A stretch of DNA of 6,936 nucleotides. Source: Desulfobulbaceae bacterium. Lineage in GTDB: Bacteria; Desulfobacterota; Desulfobulbia; Desulfobulbales; Desulfobulbaceae. Both the position numbers and the translations under genes were made by a program. The notes beneath the pieces are model-generated. The model saw only the letters and a list, made by a program, of their open reading frames with translations. It was not told where the DNA came from and searched no databases. The stretch covers positions 1 through 6,936 of the forward strand of contig SKJK01000130.1 in assembly GCA_007121995.1 (NCBI GenBank), read 5' to 3'. Shown here piece by piece: positions 1-6,228 of the stretch (within the stretch, counting starts at the first letter, position 1; each line of letters begins with the position of its first letter).

Positions 1-198
1 CATCCCGGTTTCAAAAAACCGTTCCAGACGGTCCTTGATATTGTCATTGTTGCCCCCACACTTGTCGATGATGTGACGGGCAAGCTCGTCATGGAGCAGA
101 CCGTAGAGCATATGCTCGACGGTGACGTATTCGTGGTGATGATTTTTGGCTTCCTTGATCGCCTTAATCAGGGCAAGCTCCAATTCTCTACTCAGCAT
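1..198 (-). CDS. clpA: ClpA, N-terminal fragment (ATP-dependent Clp protease ATP-binding subunit), cut by the window edge
   Basis: The 66 visible codons encode the start of the Clp N-terminal domain. The protein begins MLSRELELALIKAIKEAK and continues through an EYVTVEHMLYGLL motif, which closely follows the first helices of Escherichia coli ClpA (MLNQELELSL..., TVEHLLLALL). ClpA is the cytoplasmic AAA+ hexamer that unfolds substrates and feeds them to ClpP; this N domain is where ClpS docks. The AAA+ modules lie outside the window. The ATG at 198-196 is supported by a GAGG Shine-Dalgarno (211-208) spaced 9 bases away. The gene follows clpS on the same strand after a 79-base gap, the classical clpS-clpA pairing, so co-transcription is likely. 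The clpS neighbour and the N-domain sequence favour ClpA over ClpB or ClpC. Confidence 0.93.
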   Translation of the reverse strand, partial: MLSRELELALIKAIKEAKNHHHEYVTVEHMLYGLLHDELARHIIDKCGGNNDNIKDRLERFFETGM

Positions 199-213
199 AA
201 TGTCATACCTCGA

Positions 214-233
214 GGGCGATGCGGGGCATCCCC
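214..233 (-). promoter_or_regulatory. Hairpin in the clpS-clpA spacer, just upstream of the clpA ribosome binding site
   Basis: On the minus strand, GGG-GATGC / CCC loop / GCATC-(G bulge)-CCC forms an 8-bp stem with a 3-base loop and one bulged base. It ends two bases before the clpA GAGG at 211-208. There is no U-run after it, so it does not look like an intrinsic terminator. It could be a stabilising or translation-modulating element that sets clpA output relative to clpS. The structure is visible in the sequence; the function is inference. Confidence 0.35.
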
Positions 234-277
234 TTGTTCGTCGGATTGCTGCGTATCCGCACTTAATTCCGGCAGGT

Positions 278-595
278 TCAGCGGTCTTTTTCCAATGAAC
301 ATTTCAACGGAAACTGATGTTTTTTTGCCATGCGGTGGACAACAGCCACCTTTGTTTCTCCGATTTCACGGGTGTATACTCCCGCTATGCCAACCCCCTG
401 GTGGTGGACGTTCAGCATGATTCTGGTCGCCTCATCCAGCCCTTTCTGAAAGACCGTCTGCAGGACCATGATCACAAAATCCATGGTGGTGTAATCGTCG
501 TTGTGCAACAACACCTTATAGCGGGGTGGTTCCTGGACAATGTTTTCGGCGGAAGACTCAATGTTCTCCGCCAGGATTGTTTTTTCTTTACTCAT
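278..595 (-). CDS. clpS: ClpS, adaptor for ClpAP and N-degron recognition
   Basis: This 105-residue cytoplasmic adaptor binds N-terminal destabilising residues of substrates and hands them to ClpA. A short flexible N-tail (residues 1-22) precedes the ClpS core. The core contains PPRYKVLLHNDDYTTMDFV, then a VHHQG segment and GVYTREIGETKVA, all close to E. coli ClpS. The pocket residues known from E. coli (N34, D35, D36, T38, M40, M62, V65, H66) correspond to N32, D33, D34, T36, M38, M60, V63 and H64, so all are kept. The ATG at 595-593 is chosen over an in-frame TTG two codons upstream (601-599). A TGA in the same frame lies shortly before the TTG, so no longer protein is possible. No strong Shine-Dalgarno is seen before either start. 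clpA follows after 79 bases. Upstream lies a long gap carrying a repeat, so this is probably the first gene of its transcript. Confidence 0.96.
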   Translation of the reverse strand: MSKEKTILAENIESSAENIVQEPPRYKVLLHNDDYTTMDFVIMVLQTVFQKGLDEATRIMLNVHHQGVGIAGVYTREIGETKVAVVHRMAKKHQFPLKCSLEKDR

Positions 596-992
596 AGCCA
601 ATGTTCAACAGGAGAAAAGACCGGAAGGTCGTCCTCGTTTGCGGATTCCTGGATCCGTGAGCGAACGCCCCGAAGGGCGGCGGGTGACGACATATTGCAA
701 GGAAAATCGCCGCATTTATAACCTATTTACAGTAAAATGTGCTCCAAACAATACTTTAGCCGTCACGGATTCAGGGGATTGCATGGCTGCAGGACGATCC
801 ATTTGCGGAGTGCGCGCCGTCAACCATGCCCATCAAGGCGGAAAAAACCGCGGTCCGGCATCCCATACCTCTATTTTAATGCCCGCATTTGATTTTGCAA
901 GGTCACCCTGTCTGCTAGCTCACTCTTTTGTTTTTTTTGTACACGTTCACCGGGTGCGGGCAAAAGGCAGCATGACCTACACAAAATAACGG
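596..992. other. 397-base gap between holA and clpS, carrying a repeat copy; no gene seen
   Basis: Both neighbours are on the minus strand, so the gap holds the 3' flank of holA and the 5' region of clpS. Bases 648-775 are a repeat copy described separately. The remainder (776-992) shows only a small GCGG-A6-CCGC inverted repeat (838-851) and a T-rich run on the plus strand (927-940). Open frames here have no recognisable protein content. I found neither a convincing -35/-10 pair pointing into clpS nor a clear intrinsic terminator for holA. Confidence 0.7.
648..775 (+). repeat. Interspersed repeat, copy 1 (128 bp, MITE- or REP-like, terminal inverted repeats)
   Basis: The element starts CCTGGATCCGTGA (648-660) and ends TCACGGATTCAGG (763-775). 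These are inverted repeats with one mismatch, which would be a G-U pair in RNA. An internal CGCCC-CGAA-GGGCG hairpin lies at about 667-680. A second copy in the same orientation lies at 5270-5388; three blocks are identical between copies: the left end (12 bases), CCCCGAAGGGCGGC (14) and AGCCGTCACGGATTCAGG (18). The A+T-rich core is more diverged, and this copy has 8 extra bases after the left end. It is flanked by GGATT on both sides (643-647 and 776-780), a possible 5-bp target duplication. It has no coding capacity. The orientation given is arbitrary. Confidence 0.8.
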
Positions 993-2360
993 TTACGTTT
1001 TTTTCGGGGCGAGCATGGCGAGAATCAAGTGCTGAAGCACGATGTTTTCGGCAATTGATGAGCCTTTGAGGCGCAATTCGGCATCCAGCAGCAGGGTCAT
1101 CCAGCCGGTGAGCAGGGACAGGGGGCAGGTGGCCGCTGTCTTGAACTGCATATACAGAGCATAGGGGTGGCCACTAATTTCCTTGTGCCAGCGATCACGT
1201 TCCTTGAGGCGCGGCAGACAGACCTGTTGGAAGGCAGCCGGGGACATGCTGGGCTGGAAATGCAGCTCAGGCTGTTCGCCCAGGGCGCGGCACAGCAGCA
1301 GACCGCGGACGAAATTGCGCAGGGTGGCGACAATGGCAAGTGGATGGATGCCGTTACTTCGCACCCGCTCCGTTATCCCCAGGGCCTGTTCCAGGTCGCG
1401 GCGACCGATGGCCGCGGTCAATTCGTACAAGGCTTCCTGGCGAGTGCGTCCGACCATGGCATCAAGATCGTCACGACTGATCTGCCGCCGGTCCCCGATG
1501 GAGAGCATCACCTTGCGGGTTTCCATGACCAGGGCGACGGGATGGAAACCCACCCGCTCAAAGAGAAGCTCGGCCAATCCGGGGGCCAGGGTCTTGTTGT
1601 CCTCGGCCAGGGTCTGTCGGAGCAGATCCTGCAGCACGGCCTTCTGCGCTTTCTGGGCCCGGGAACCGGTCCCGCTCTCCACGCTCAAGTCGATGATGAC
1701 CTGTTGTTCTTTGAGCAGTTTGAACAGTTTTTTACGTTTATCGATCTCTTCGGCCATCAGGATGAGCACATTGCCCTTGGGAATCCCGGCATCCAGGGCC
1801 TTGAGGAGCAGTTCGCCAGGATCACTGGTGGCTTTTGCTGCCGGAGTGCCTGCGGGGGCGAGATTGTTTTCCAGGATGGCCCTGGTCCAGGCAAGATCGT
1901 CCCCTGGCCTGGCAAAACCGAAATACTGCTGCCACTCGGTCGCGGCCATGGTGTCCAGGTCGGTATCAGGGGCCTGTGGATCAAGGCCACCGCTTTCCAG
2001 GAAGGCCCGCAGGGTACGGACCACCTGGTCGGTCTTGCCTGCTGCACGGGCCTTGGTGACCCGGTCCCAGATGTTTTTAGCCACCTGTTTAGAGAGAAAC
2101 AGACGAGTGTCGGTGACTCGATAGACCTGCCGACCAGGCAGGAGGCTGAAACTGCGCAGTTTGACCAGGGTGGCGGCACTCTCCTCCTGGTCACCGTCAA
2201 TGGCATGGACCGTGCCGCCGTCCTGGAGAAGTTTGTTTTCCAGCTGCTCCACTGCATTACGGCAGAGATAGCGTTCTCCACAGAGCACATAGACCTGGAA
2301 ACCACCGGCGTCCGGTTGGGCCAGGAGTTGCGGCAGGGTTTCCCGGGTGTGGGTCGGCAT
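993..2360 (-). CDS. holA: DNA polymerase III delta subunit (clamp loader), with an unusually long N-terminal half
   Basis: Delta is the clamp-loader subunit that opens the beta sliding clamp during replication. Evidence is the family architecture. An opening strand (residues 21-35, FQVYVLCGERYLCRN) matches delta's YLL.G.DP/E..L. Residues 195-222 (KGNVLILMAEEIDKRKKLFK) match the strand-helix before domain II. A GRTRQEALYELTAAIGRRD segment (304-322) starts domain III, and AELRLKGSS (427-435) is the usual C-terminal helix. Like other delta subunits it shows no Walker P-loop. At 455 residues it is about 110 longer than E. coli delta (343); most of the excess appears as an insertion at about residues 90-190. 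The ATG at 2360 lies 8 bases after the stop of the upstream secreted-protein gene, so the two are probably co-transcribed. An AGGA about 12 bases upstream is a weak ribosome site. The stop is TAA at 995-993. Confidence 0.85.
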   Translation of the reverse strand: MPTHTRETLPQLLAQPDAGGFQVYVLCGERYLCRNAVEQLENKLLQDGGTVHAIDGDQEESAATLVKLRSFSLLPGRQVYRVTDTRLFLSKQVAKNIWDRVTKARAAGKTDQVVRTLRAFLESGGLDPQAPDTDLDTMAATEWQQYFGFARPGDDLAWTRAILENNLAPAGTPAAKATSDPGELLLKALDAGIPKGNVLILMAEEIDKRKKLFKLLKEQQVIIDLSVESGTGSRAQKAQKAVLQDLLRQTLAEDNKTLAPGLAELLFERVGFHPVALVMETRKVMLSIGDRRQISRDDLDAMVGRTRQEALYELTAAIGRRDLEQALGITERVRSNGIHPLAIVATLRNFVRGLLLCRALGEQPELHFQPSMSPAAFQQVCLPRLKERDRWHKEISGHPYALYMQFKTAATCPLSLLTGWMTLLLDAELRLKGSSIAENIVLQHLILAMLAPKKT

Positions 2361-2368
2361 CCTGGTGC

Positions 2369-4858
2369 TCAGTCCTGCTGCCGGGTCACGCCGCTCACCG
2401 CTGTCTCGGAGTCAGCGTCCCGGCGACTCTCTTCCAGCAGTTTGTGGAGGATAGCGGTGAGCGAACCGGGTTGCAGGTAATCCTGGCCATGCCCGCCCTG
2501 AAAGATGAAGGCCGACTGCTGGGCAACGTTCCGCCAGGAGATGGTGGCGGGGTTGTTGACAACGATTTCAAAGAGGGCCTTGTTGTAGGGGTCATTGACC
2601 TGGGCGACCCCGGTACCAATGGTGGCCAGGATATCGACTGACCCTTCGAACAGGCGGGTCAGTTTGGTATAGGCCTTGACCCCGCCGCAGGAGCCAAGGC
2701 TGAGAAAGCGTTGTTTTCCCCGCAACTCGGCCTCGGTGATCCGGTTCTCCTTGAGCAGCTGGGTGAGCGGGTCAATGATCTGCTCCGAGCGCCAGTAGCT
2801 GTGGCCGCGCTGGGCCAGCATTTCATCCCCGGAACGGATGAAGCGGCGCAGCATCTCCATCTGATTGACCCTGTCGGTGTACACGAACTGGGTGTGGTGC
2901 AGGCTGATACCGTTGATGGTCTTGACAAAGGTGACGGCAAAATGCTGGGTGCGCATGGCCTGGAACAGTGCTGGCAGGGAGGCGGTGCGAATCGTGTCGC
3001 GAATCTGCCGTTCCCGTTCCGCGCTCCAATCCCCCGGGGTGTACTGTTGGGATGGTTCCAGGCGGTAGCCGCTCTGCATCAGCAGGTTGGCGTTGGAGAT
3101 AAAAGACTGGCGGCCGTCATCATCCGGGTGGAACATGGACACTGAACCCAGACGGCCATTGCTTTTCCATTCATTAAAAGGGGTGATCCGGTAGGCGGCG
3201 AGGTTGATGGCCCCATGGTGGATGGCCAGACGGCTGATCAGTGAGCGGTCCACCGCCCGGAGCAGGTCCGGGTGGCTTTGCAGGTAATATTGGAGAATAA
3301 CATTGATCAGGCGGGCAAATATGGGGTTCTCGGTTGCCGTTTTCTCACCCATCAGGCCGATGAGATAGGATCGGGCCTCCGGCTCAAGGACCTGGAGCAG
3401 GTGGGTCAGAGACGCGGAAAAAAGCAGGATGGAATCCTCGTCGCGAAAAGCGGAACCTGCCACCAGAGACAGAATCTCTTTCTGCCGGTTACTGTCAGCG
3501 GGAAAAAAGGTGGTAAGGCGGCCTTTCTGGGCGCAGCTGACAATGAAATCCGAGACCAGCCGATTCTCTGGATCGATGGAGCGGACAAAGGTGAGCAGGT
3601 CCCCTTGGTGGCGATCAGCGATTCTGGAGCGGAGAACAGGGACCAGGATGTTGCGGAAGGAGGTATCATAGAGTTCGCTGCCCTGGGCCATGAGGGCATA
3701 GATATTGGCTGTGGTCAGGTTGCGGGCGGTTTGCACCCGGGCAGCACTGGTGGCCTCGCGCAGAATGGTGACCGCCTGGGCCCGGTCGGCCTGCGCAAAG
3801 CGGGCACCGAAACGGTTGATGACCAGCGGGTCGAGCTGGTTGAACTGGGCCCGCAGTTGTTCCTTGCTGTAGCGGTTGAGGACTGCTGCGGAGATCTCGT
3901 AGCCGTACTGGTCGGTGACGTCATGCAGGTTATTGATCTTCCAGATAAGCTCTTCGCCGCCATCGTAGAGCCCCTGGAGCAGGAGGGACTTGTTGCGGCT
4001 GTCGAGTCGGTCGTATTGCGCTTCCTGCATGTCCATGGGCAGGGCGAAATAGCTGATCAGCCAGTCCCAGGCCTCCTGGCTTGAGAGGGCCGGATTGGTG
4101 AACAGCGAGCGGGCGTTCCAGGCATCATCCTGGCGCAGTCGCTGGATCAGCTCCAGGCCGTCGAGCATGGTCTCGCTGTTCATGCCTGTCACCCGGGCAT
4201 ACGTTTCCGCTGCCCGTACCTGCTTATTGGTGAGGCGGATCAAAGTGGACATCCCCTGCAGGGCGTCGGTGACCCGCAGGTCGGGGATGGCATACAAGGC
4301 CTGGGCGGCCCGGTTGTGGGCATCGGAGAGACCGTTGAGTTGAGCAATGGTCGTGATCGCCTGGGCCGGGGCAACCCCCTGGACACCAAGATAGACGCGG
4401 AAGGAGCGGGCCGTTTCAAAGCGTAGTGTCTGCACCGCTGCGAGGCCGGCCAGGCCCAGATCAATGGGCAGCGGGCCAAGATCGCTCAGCTCCTCGAAGG
4501 CTTGGACCTGTTCAAAGGTGAAGCGCTCCCGGTTGAGCAGTTCCGCGGCCTCCCGGGCGTGCTGGAAAGTGACGCCCTCCATGGCGCATATCTTGCGAAA
4601 GATGCGTTGGGCGTTATAGTGCATGGTGCGGATAGTGCTGTGGCCATATTCCCGTTGCTCTTCGGTCAGGCCGGGAATCTGTTCATAGAAGCTGATGGTT
4701 TGCCGCCAGCTGAATTCATCGGGCTGAAATCGTGCGCTTTGCTGGGCTGTGGCCCAGGGAGCGGTCACAAGGAGCAGAGCACAGATCAACAGCACAGCAC
4801 AGGGGCAGAGCCGAATTGACCGGTTGCCGAAGGTGAGAGAGGGTATGGGATGCAGCAT
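2369..4858 (-). CDS. Large exported protein of unknown function with a predicted caspase-like (clan CD) C-terminal domain
   Basis: The 829-residue product starts with a signal peptide: basic residues at 13-16, a hydrophobic stretch at about 20-34, and a likely signal peptidase I site ATA-QQ after residue 38. It should therefore be periplasmic or secreted. Residues 39 to about 560 look almost wholly alpha-helical, with no motif I can name. The last third is distinctive: MFHPDDDG (575-582), RGHSYW (684-689) and FLSLGSCGG (718-726), followed by ATIGTGVAQVNDPYNKALFE. A GHS followed 38 residues later by a strand ending in SCGG is the His/Cys dyad pattern of clan CD peptidases (caspases, legumains, gingipains), giving H686 and C724 as candidate catalytic residues. 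From memory, uncharacterised Bacteroidetes proteins share RGHSY...SCGG. The ATG at 4858 has an in-frame TAA 6 bases upstream and no clear Shine-Dalgarno. holA follows after 8 bases. The gene is certain; peptidase activity is inference. Confidence 0.8.
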   Translation of the reverse strand: MLHPIPSLTFGNRSIRLCPCAVLLICALLLVTAPWATAQQSARFQPDEFSWRQTISFYEQIPGLTEEQREYGHSTIRTMHYNAQRIFRKICAMEGVTFQHAREAAELLNRERFTFEQVQAFEELSDLGPLPIDLGLAGLAAVQTLRFETARSFRVYLGVQGVAPAQAITTIAQLNGLSDAHNRAAQALYAIPDLRVTDALQGMSTLIRLTNKQVRAAETYARVTGMNSETMLDGLELIQRLRQDDAWNARSLFTNPALSSQEAWDWLISYFALPMDMQEAQYDRLDSRNKSLLLQGLYDGGEELIWKINNLHDVTDQYGYEISAAVLNRYSKEQLRAQFNQLDPLVINRFGARFAQADRAQAVTILREATSAARVQTARNLTTANIYALMAQGSELYDTSFRNILVPVLRSRIADRHQGDLLTFVRSIDPENRLVSDFIVSCAQKGRLTTFFPADSNRQKEILSLVAGSAFRDEDSILLFSASLTHLLQVLEPEARSYLIGLMGEKTATENPIFARLINVILQYYLQSHPDLLRAVDRSLISRLAIHHGAINLAAYRITPFNEWKSNGRLGSVSMFHPDDDGRQSFISNANLLMQSGYRLEPSQQYTPGDWSAERERQIRDTIRTASLPALFQAMRTQHFAVTFVKTINGISLHHTQFVYTDRVNQMEMLRRFIRSGDEMLAQRGHSYWRSEQIIDPLTQLLKENRITEAELRGKQRFLSLGSCGGVKAYTKLTRLFEGSVDILATIGTGVAQVNDPYNKALFEIVVNNPATISWRNVAQQSAFIFQGGHGQDYLQPGSLTAILHKLLEESRRDADSETAVSGVTRQQD

Positions 4859-4935
4859 GGATTACAAAAAGGTTGATAAGGTCCGGGAAGCGGGGGCTGG
4901 TCGCACCACACCTGAGATAGAATATTAAAAACATC

Positions 4936-4964
4936 ATAGTATGCCAATGAACCGGTTATGTAAA
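4936..4964 (-). promoter_or_regulatory. Predicted sigma70-type promoter for the secreted-protein/holA transcript
   Basis: On the minus strand, TTTACA (4964-4959) and TACTAT (4941-4936) are separated by exactly 17 bases, matching 5/6 and 4/6 of the consensus boxes. Transcription would start near 4929, giving a 5' leader of about 70 bases before the ATG at 4858. The 204-base gap (4859-5062) separates divergent genes. I see no comparable promoter for the plus-strand gene at 5063. Confidence 0.55.
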
Positions 4965-5062
4965 GTACTCCCTTGCATTTTTCAACGCCATTGGCCGGTG
5001 GCACCCCTGTTGCCGGAGCACCATGGGGGTAGCGACATCACCTCCACCGGCGGAGAGAGACC

Positions 5063-5263
5063 GTGAATCGAACCCTGCTGCTCATCGGCCTGTGCTGTAT
5101 TGTTGTAGCCCTGCTCTGGCCCTGGCTGCGGCAGGTACCCCTGGGCCGCCTGCCCGGAGATATTGTTATCGTCCGGGAAAATTTTCGCTTCTATTTTCCC
5201 TTGGGCAGCTCGATTGTGATCAGTGTGGTGCTCTCCCTGCTCATCTGGCTGTTTCGCCGGTAA
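5063..5263 (+). CDS. DUF2905-family small inner-membrane protein
   Basis: This 66-residue protein has two hydrophobic helices (about residues 4-22 and 48-64) joined by the hallmark loop VPLGRLPGDIVIVRENFRFY and ends in the basic residues RR. Those features, the IGL...LLWPWL first helix and the length match the DUF2905 family of small bacterial membrane proteins, whose function is not known. The start is GTG at 5063, preceded by GGAG (5052-5055) at a 7-base spacing; no ATG fits. It is transcribed away from the secreted-protein gene. Its TAA is followed after one base by the flank of repeat copy 2. A weak CTCC/GGAG pairing (5042-5045 with 5052-5055) could partly mask the ribosome site, but four base pairs is too little to call a switch. 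Confidence 0.9.
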   Translation: MNRTLLLIGLCCIVVALLWPWLRQVPLGRLPGDIVIVRENFRFYFPLGSSIVISVVLSLLIWLFRR

Positions 5264-5269
5264 AGGATC

Positions 5270-5388
5270 CCTGGATCCGTGCCCCGAAGGGCGGCTGGTG
5301 AAGGATATTATCAAGGATTCCACTGCAATTATAATTTGATTACAGCAAGATATATCCAAAACAAGAGTCCAGCCGTCACGGATTCAGG
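5270..5388 (+). repeat. Interspersed repeat, copy 2 (119 bp)
   Basis: This is the second copy of the element at 648-775, in the same orientation. It begins CCTGGATCCGTG (5270-5281), continues directly into CCCCGAAGGGCGGC, and ends AGCCGTCACGGATTCAGG (5371-5388). It lacks the 8 bases found after the left end in copy 1. The outer 12-base inverted repeats pair with one G-U. The GCCC-CGAA-GGGC hairpin is kept. The core is A+T-rich and only moderately conserved with copy 1 beyond CAAGGA, TATAA and TTACAG. The flanks are GGATC (5265-5269) and AGATC (5389-5393), an imperfect 5-base direct repeat. It occupies most of the 173-base gap between the DUF2905 gene and the pseudouridine-synthase partner gene. 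Confidence 0.8.
5308..5335 (+). promoter_or_regulatory. Promoter-like sequence inside repeat copy 2, facing the pseudouridine-synthase gene pair
   Basis: TTATCA (5308-5313), a 16-base spacer and a perfect TATAAT (5330-5335) lie about 100 bases before the ATG at 5437. Copy 1 has TTGCAA (695-700), the same 16-base spacer and TATAAC (717-722) at the equivalent place. The A+T-rich core makes chance matches likely, so this is tentative. Confidence 0.35.
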
Positions 5389-5436
5389 AGATCAGCATTT
5401 ATTGCCGTTCTAAGCAACGGTTCCGGGTTTTTCTTC

Positions 5437-6228
5437 ATGCCACCACAATCGCCTTTCCCCGGCAAACAGCAGCAACTTCCCGTGACAACCGGACTTTTGT
5501 CCAGTGGAGGCTGGTGCCGGCAATGCCGGCGCGACCATTCTCTCACCAGTGGCGCTGCCGAGCAGGCCTGTCAGGACTTGATGGCCCAGCTCGACCGGCA
5601 TCAACGCATCGATCTGCAAGTGGCCAGCGATCTGGCCGATCCCCGCTGCTCCACCGCTGCTCTGTTCGCCGAGGCCGGCGGCAAGATGTTCGGGGTGTTG
5701 ACCTGCCGGGACGCCGGCGGTAATCTGGTCGTACTCCGGGCGTTTTCCGGGCAATACAATGGACTGTGGCAGGTGCCGGGCTGGGTGGGGCCGGTGTGTG
5801 ATCCCGTTATTTTCCAGCGCCTGACCGCACCGGTCGAGGCCCGGATCAAAGTTCTGGGCCAGCAGCTGGCCTGTCTGCCCGATCATTCCCGGCAGCGCCT
5901 CCTGCTGCGGCGGCAGCGCCGGAACTTGTCCCGCCATTTAATGGGTGCTATTCACGACCTGTATCACCTGGTCAATTTTCGTGGTGAGCAGGCCTCGCTG
6001 TCCGAGATTTTTTCAGATCGGGGCATGCCCCCTGCCGGGACAGGCGACTGCTGCGCCCCCAAACTGCTCCACCACGCCGCCCGGAACGGATTGCAACCGG
6101 AAGGGCTGGCGGAAATCTACTATGGGCGGCCCAACACCTCGGCCACCCGGCAGCACGGCCACCTCTATGCGGCCTGTGACGAAAAATGCCGCCCGATTCT
6201 GGGCTTCATGCTCTGTGGCCTGTCATGA
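5437..6228 (+). CDS. RluA-associated protein, the stand-alone equivalent of the N-terminal region of long RluA-family pseudouridine synthases
   Basis: No catalytic function is known for this 263-residue protein. Recognisable blocks are GGKMFGVL (81-88), AFSGQ (102-106), PPAGTGDCCAPKLL (198-211), LAEIYYG (224-230), and GHLYAACDEKCRPILGFML (241-259). From memory, the same blocks form the N-terminal half of roughly 550-residue RluA-family proteins in Vibrio, Shewanella and some Bacteroidetes, fused to the synthase domain. Here the synthase is the next gene, joined by an ATGA overlap, so translational coupling and a physical partnership are likely. Cysteines 205, 206, 247 and 251 fall in the best-kept blocks, and a CxxC (27-30) lies near the N-terminus; metal binding is possible but unproven. 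An Arg-rich helix (about 152-166) might contact RNA. The ATG at 5437 has no good Shine-Dalgarno, so the true start could lie slightly downstream. Confidence 0.8.
   Translation: MPPQSPFPGKQQQLPVTTGLLSSGGWCRQCRRDHSLTSGAAEQACQDLMAQLDRHQRIDLQVASDLADPRCSTAALFAEAGGKMFGVLTCRDAGGNLVVLRAFSGQYNGLWQVPGWVGPVCDPVIFQRLTAPVEARIKVLGQQLACLPDHSRQRLLLRRQRRNLSRHLMGAIHDLYHLVNFRGEQASLSEIFSDRGMPPAGTGDCCAPKLLHHAARNGLQPEGLAEIYYGRPNTSATRQHGHLYAACDEKCRPILGFMLCGLS

Noticed and set aside
599..601. TTG as the clpS start
   Set aside because: An ATG two codons downstream gives the usual ClpS length; the TTG has no better ribosome site.
838..854. GCGG-A6-CCGC inverted repeat with a T-run on the minus strand as the holA terminator
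   Set aside because: The T-run is the loop rather than the 3' tail, and the alternative stem beside it has only three pairs.
540..989. Plus-strand open frame of 149 codons across the clpS-holA gap
   Set aside because: It runs through the 5' end of clpS and through the non-coding repeat, and its translation resembles nothing known.
1167..2480. Long plus-strand open frame (437 codons) antisense to holA and the 3' end of the secreted-protein gene
   Set aside because: Its translation has no recognisable domain and is low in plausible protein features, while the opposite strand encodes a clear delta subunit. High-GC genes often leave such long antisense frames.
3272..4084. Plus-strand open frame of 270 codons inside the secreted-protein gene
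   Set aside because: It is antisense to an intact gene, with no family resemblance and no good ribosome site; treated as a shadow.
5042..5055. Hairpin masking the Shine-Dalgarno of the DUF2905 gene
   Set aside because: Only four base pairs (CTCC with GGAG); too weak to call as a riboswitch or thermosensor.
5405..5435. CCGTT-AACGG hairpin followed by a T-rich run as an intrinsic terminator after the DUF2905 gene
   Set aside because: The stem has only five pairs and the T-run begins seven bases after it, right at the next start codon, so a terminator is not supported.
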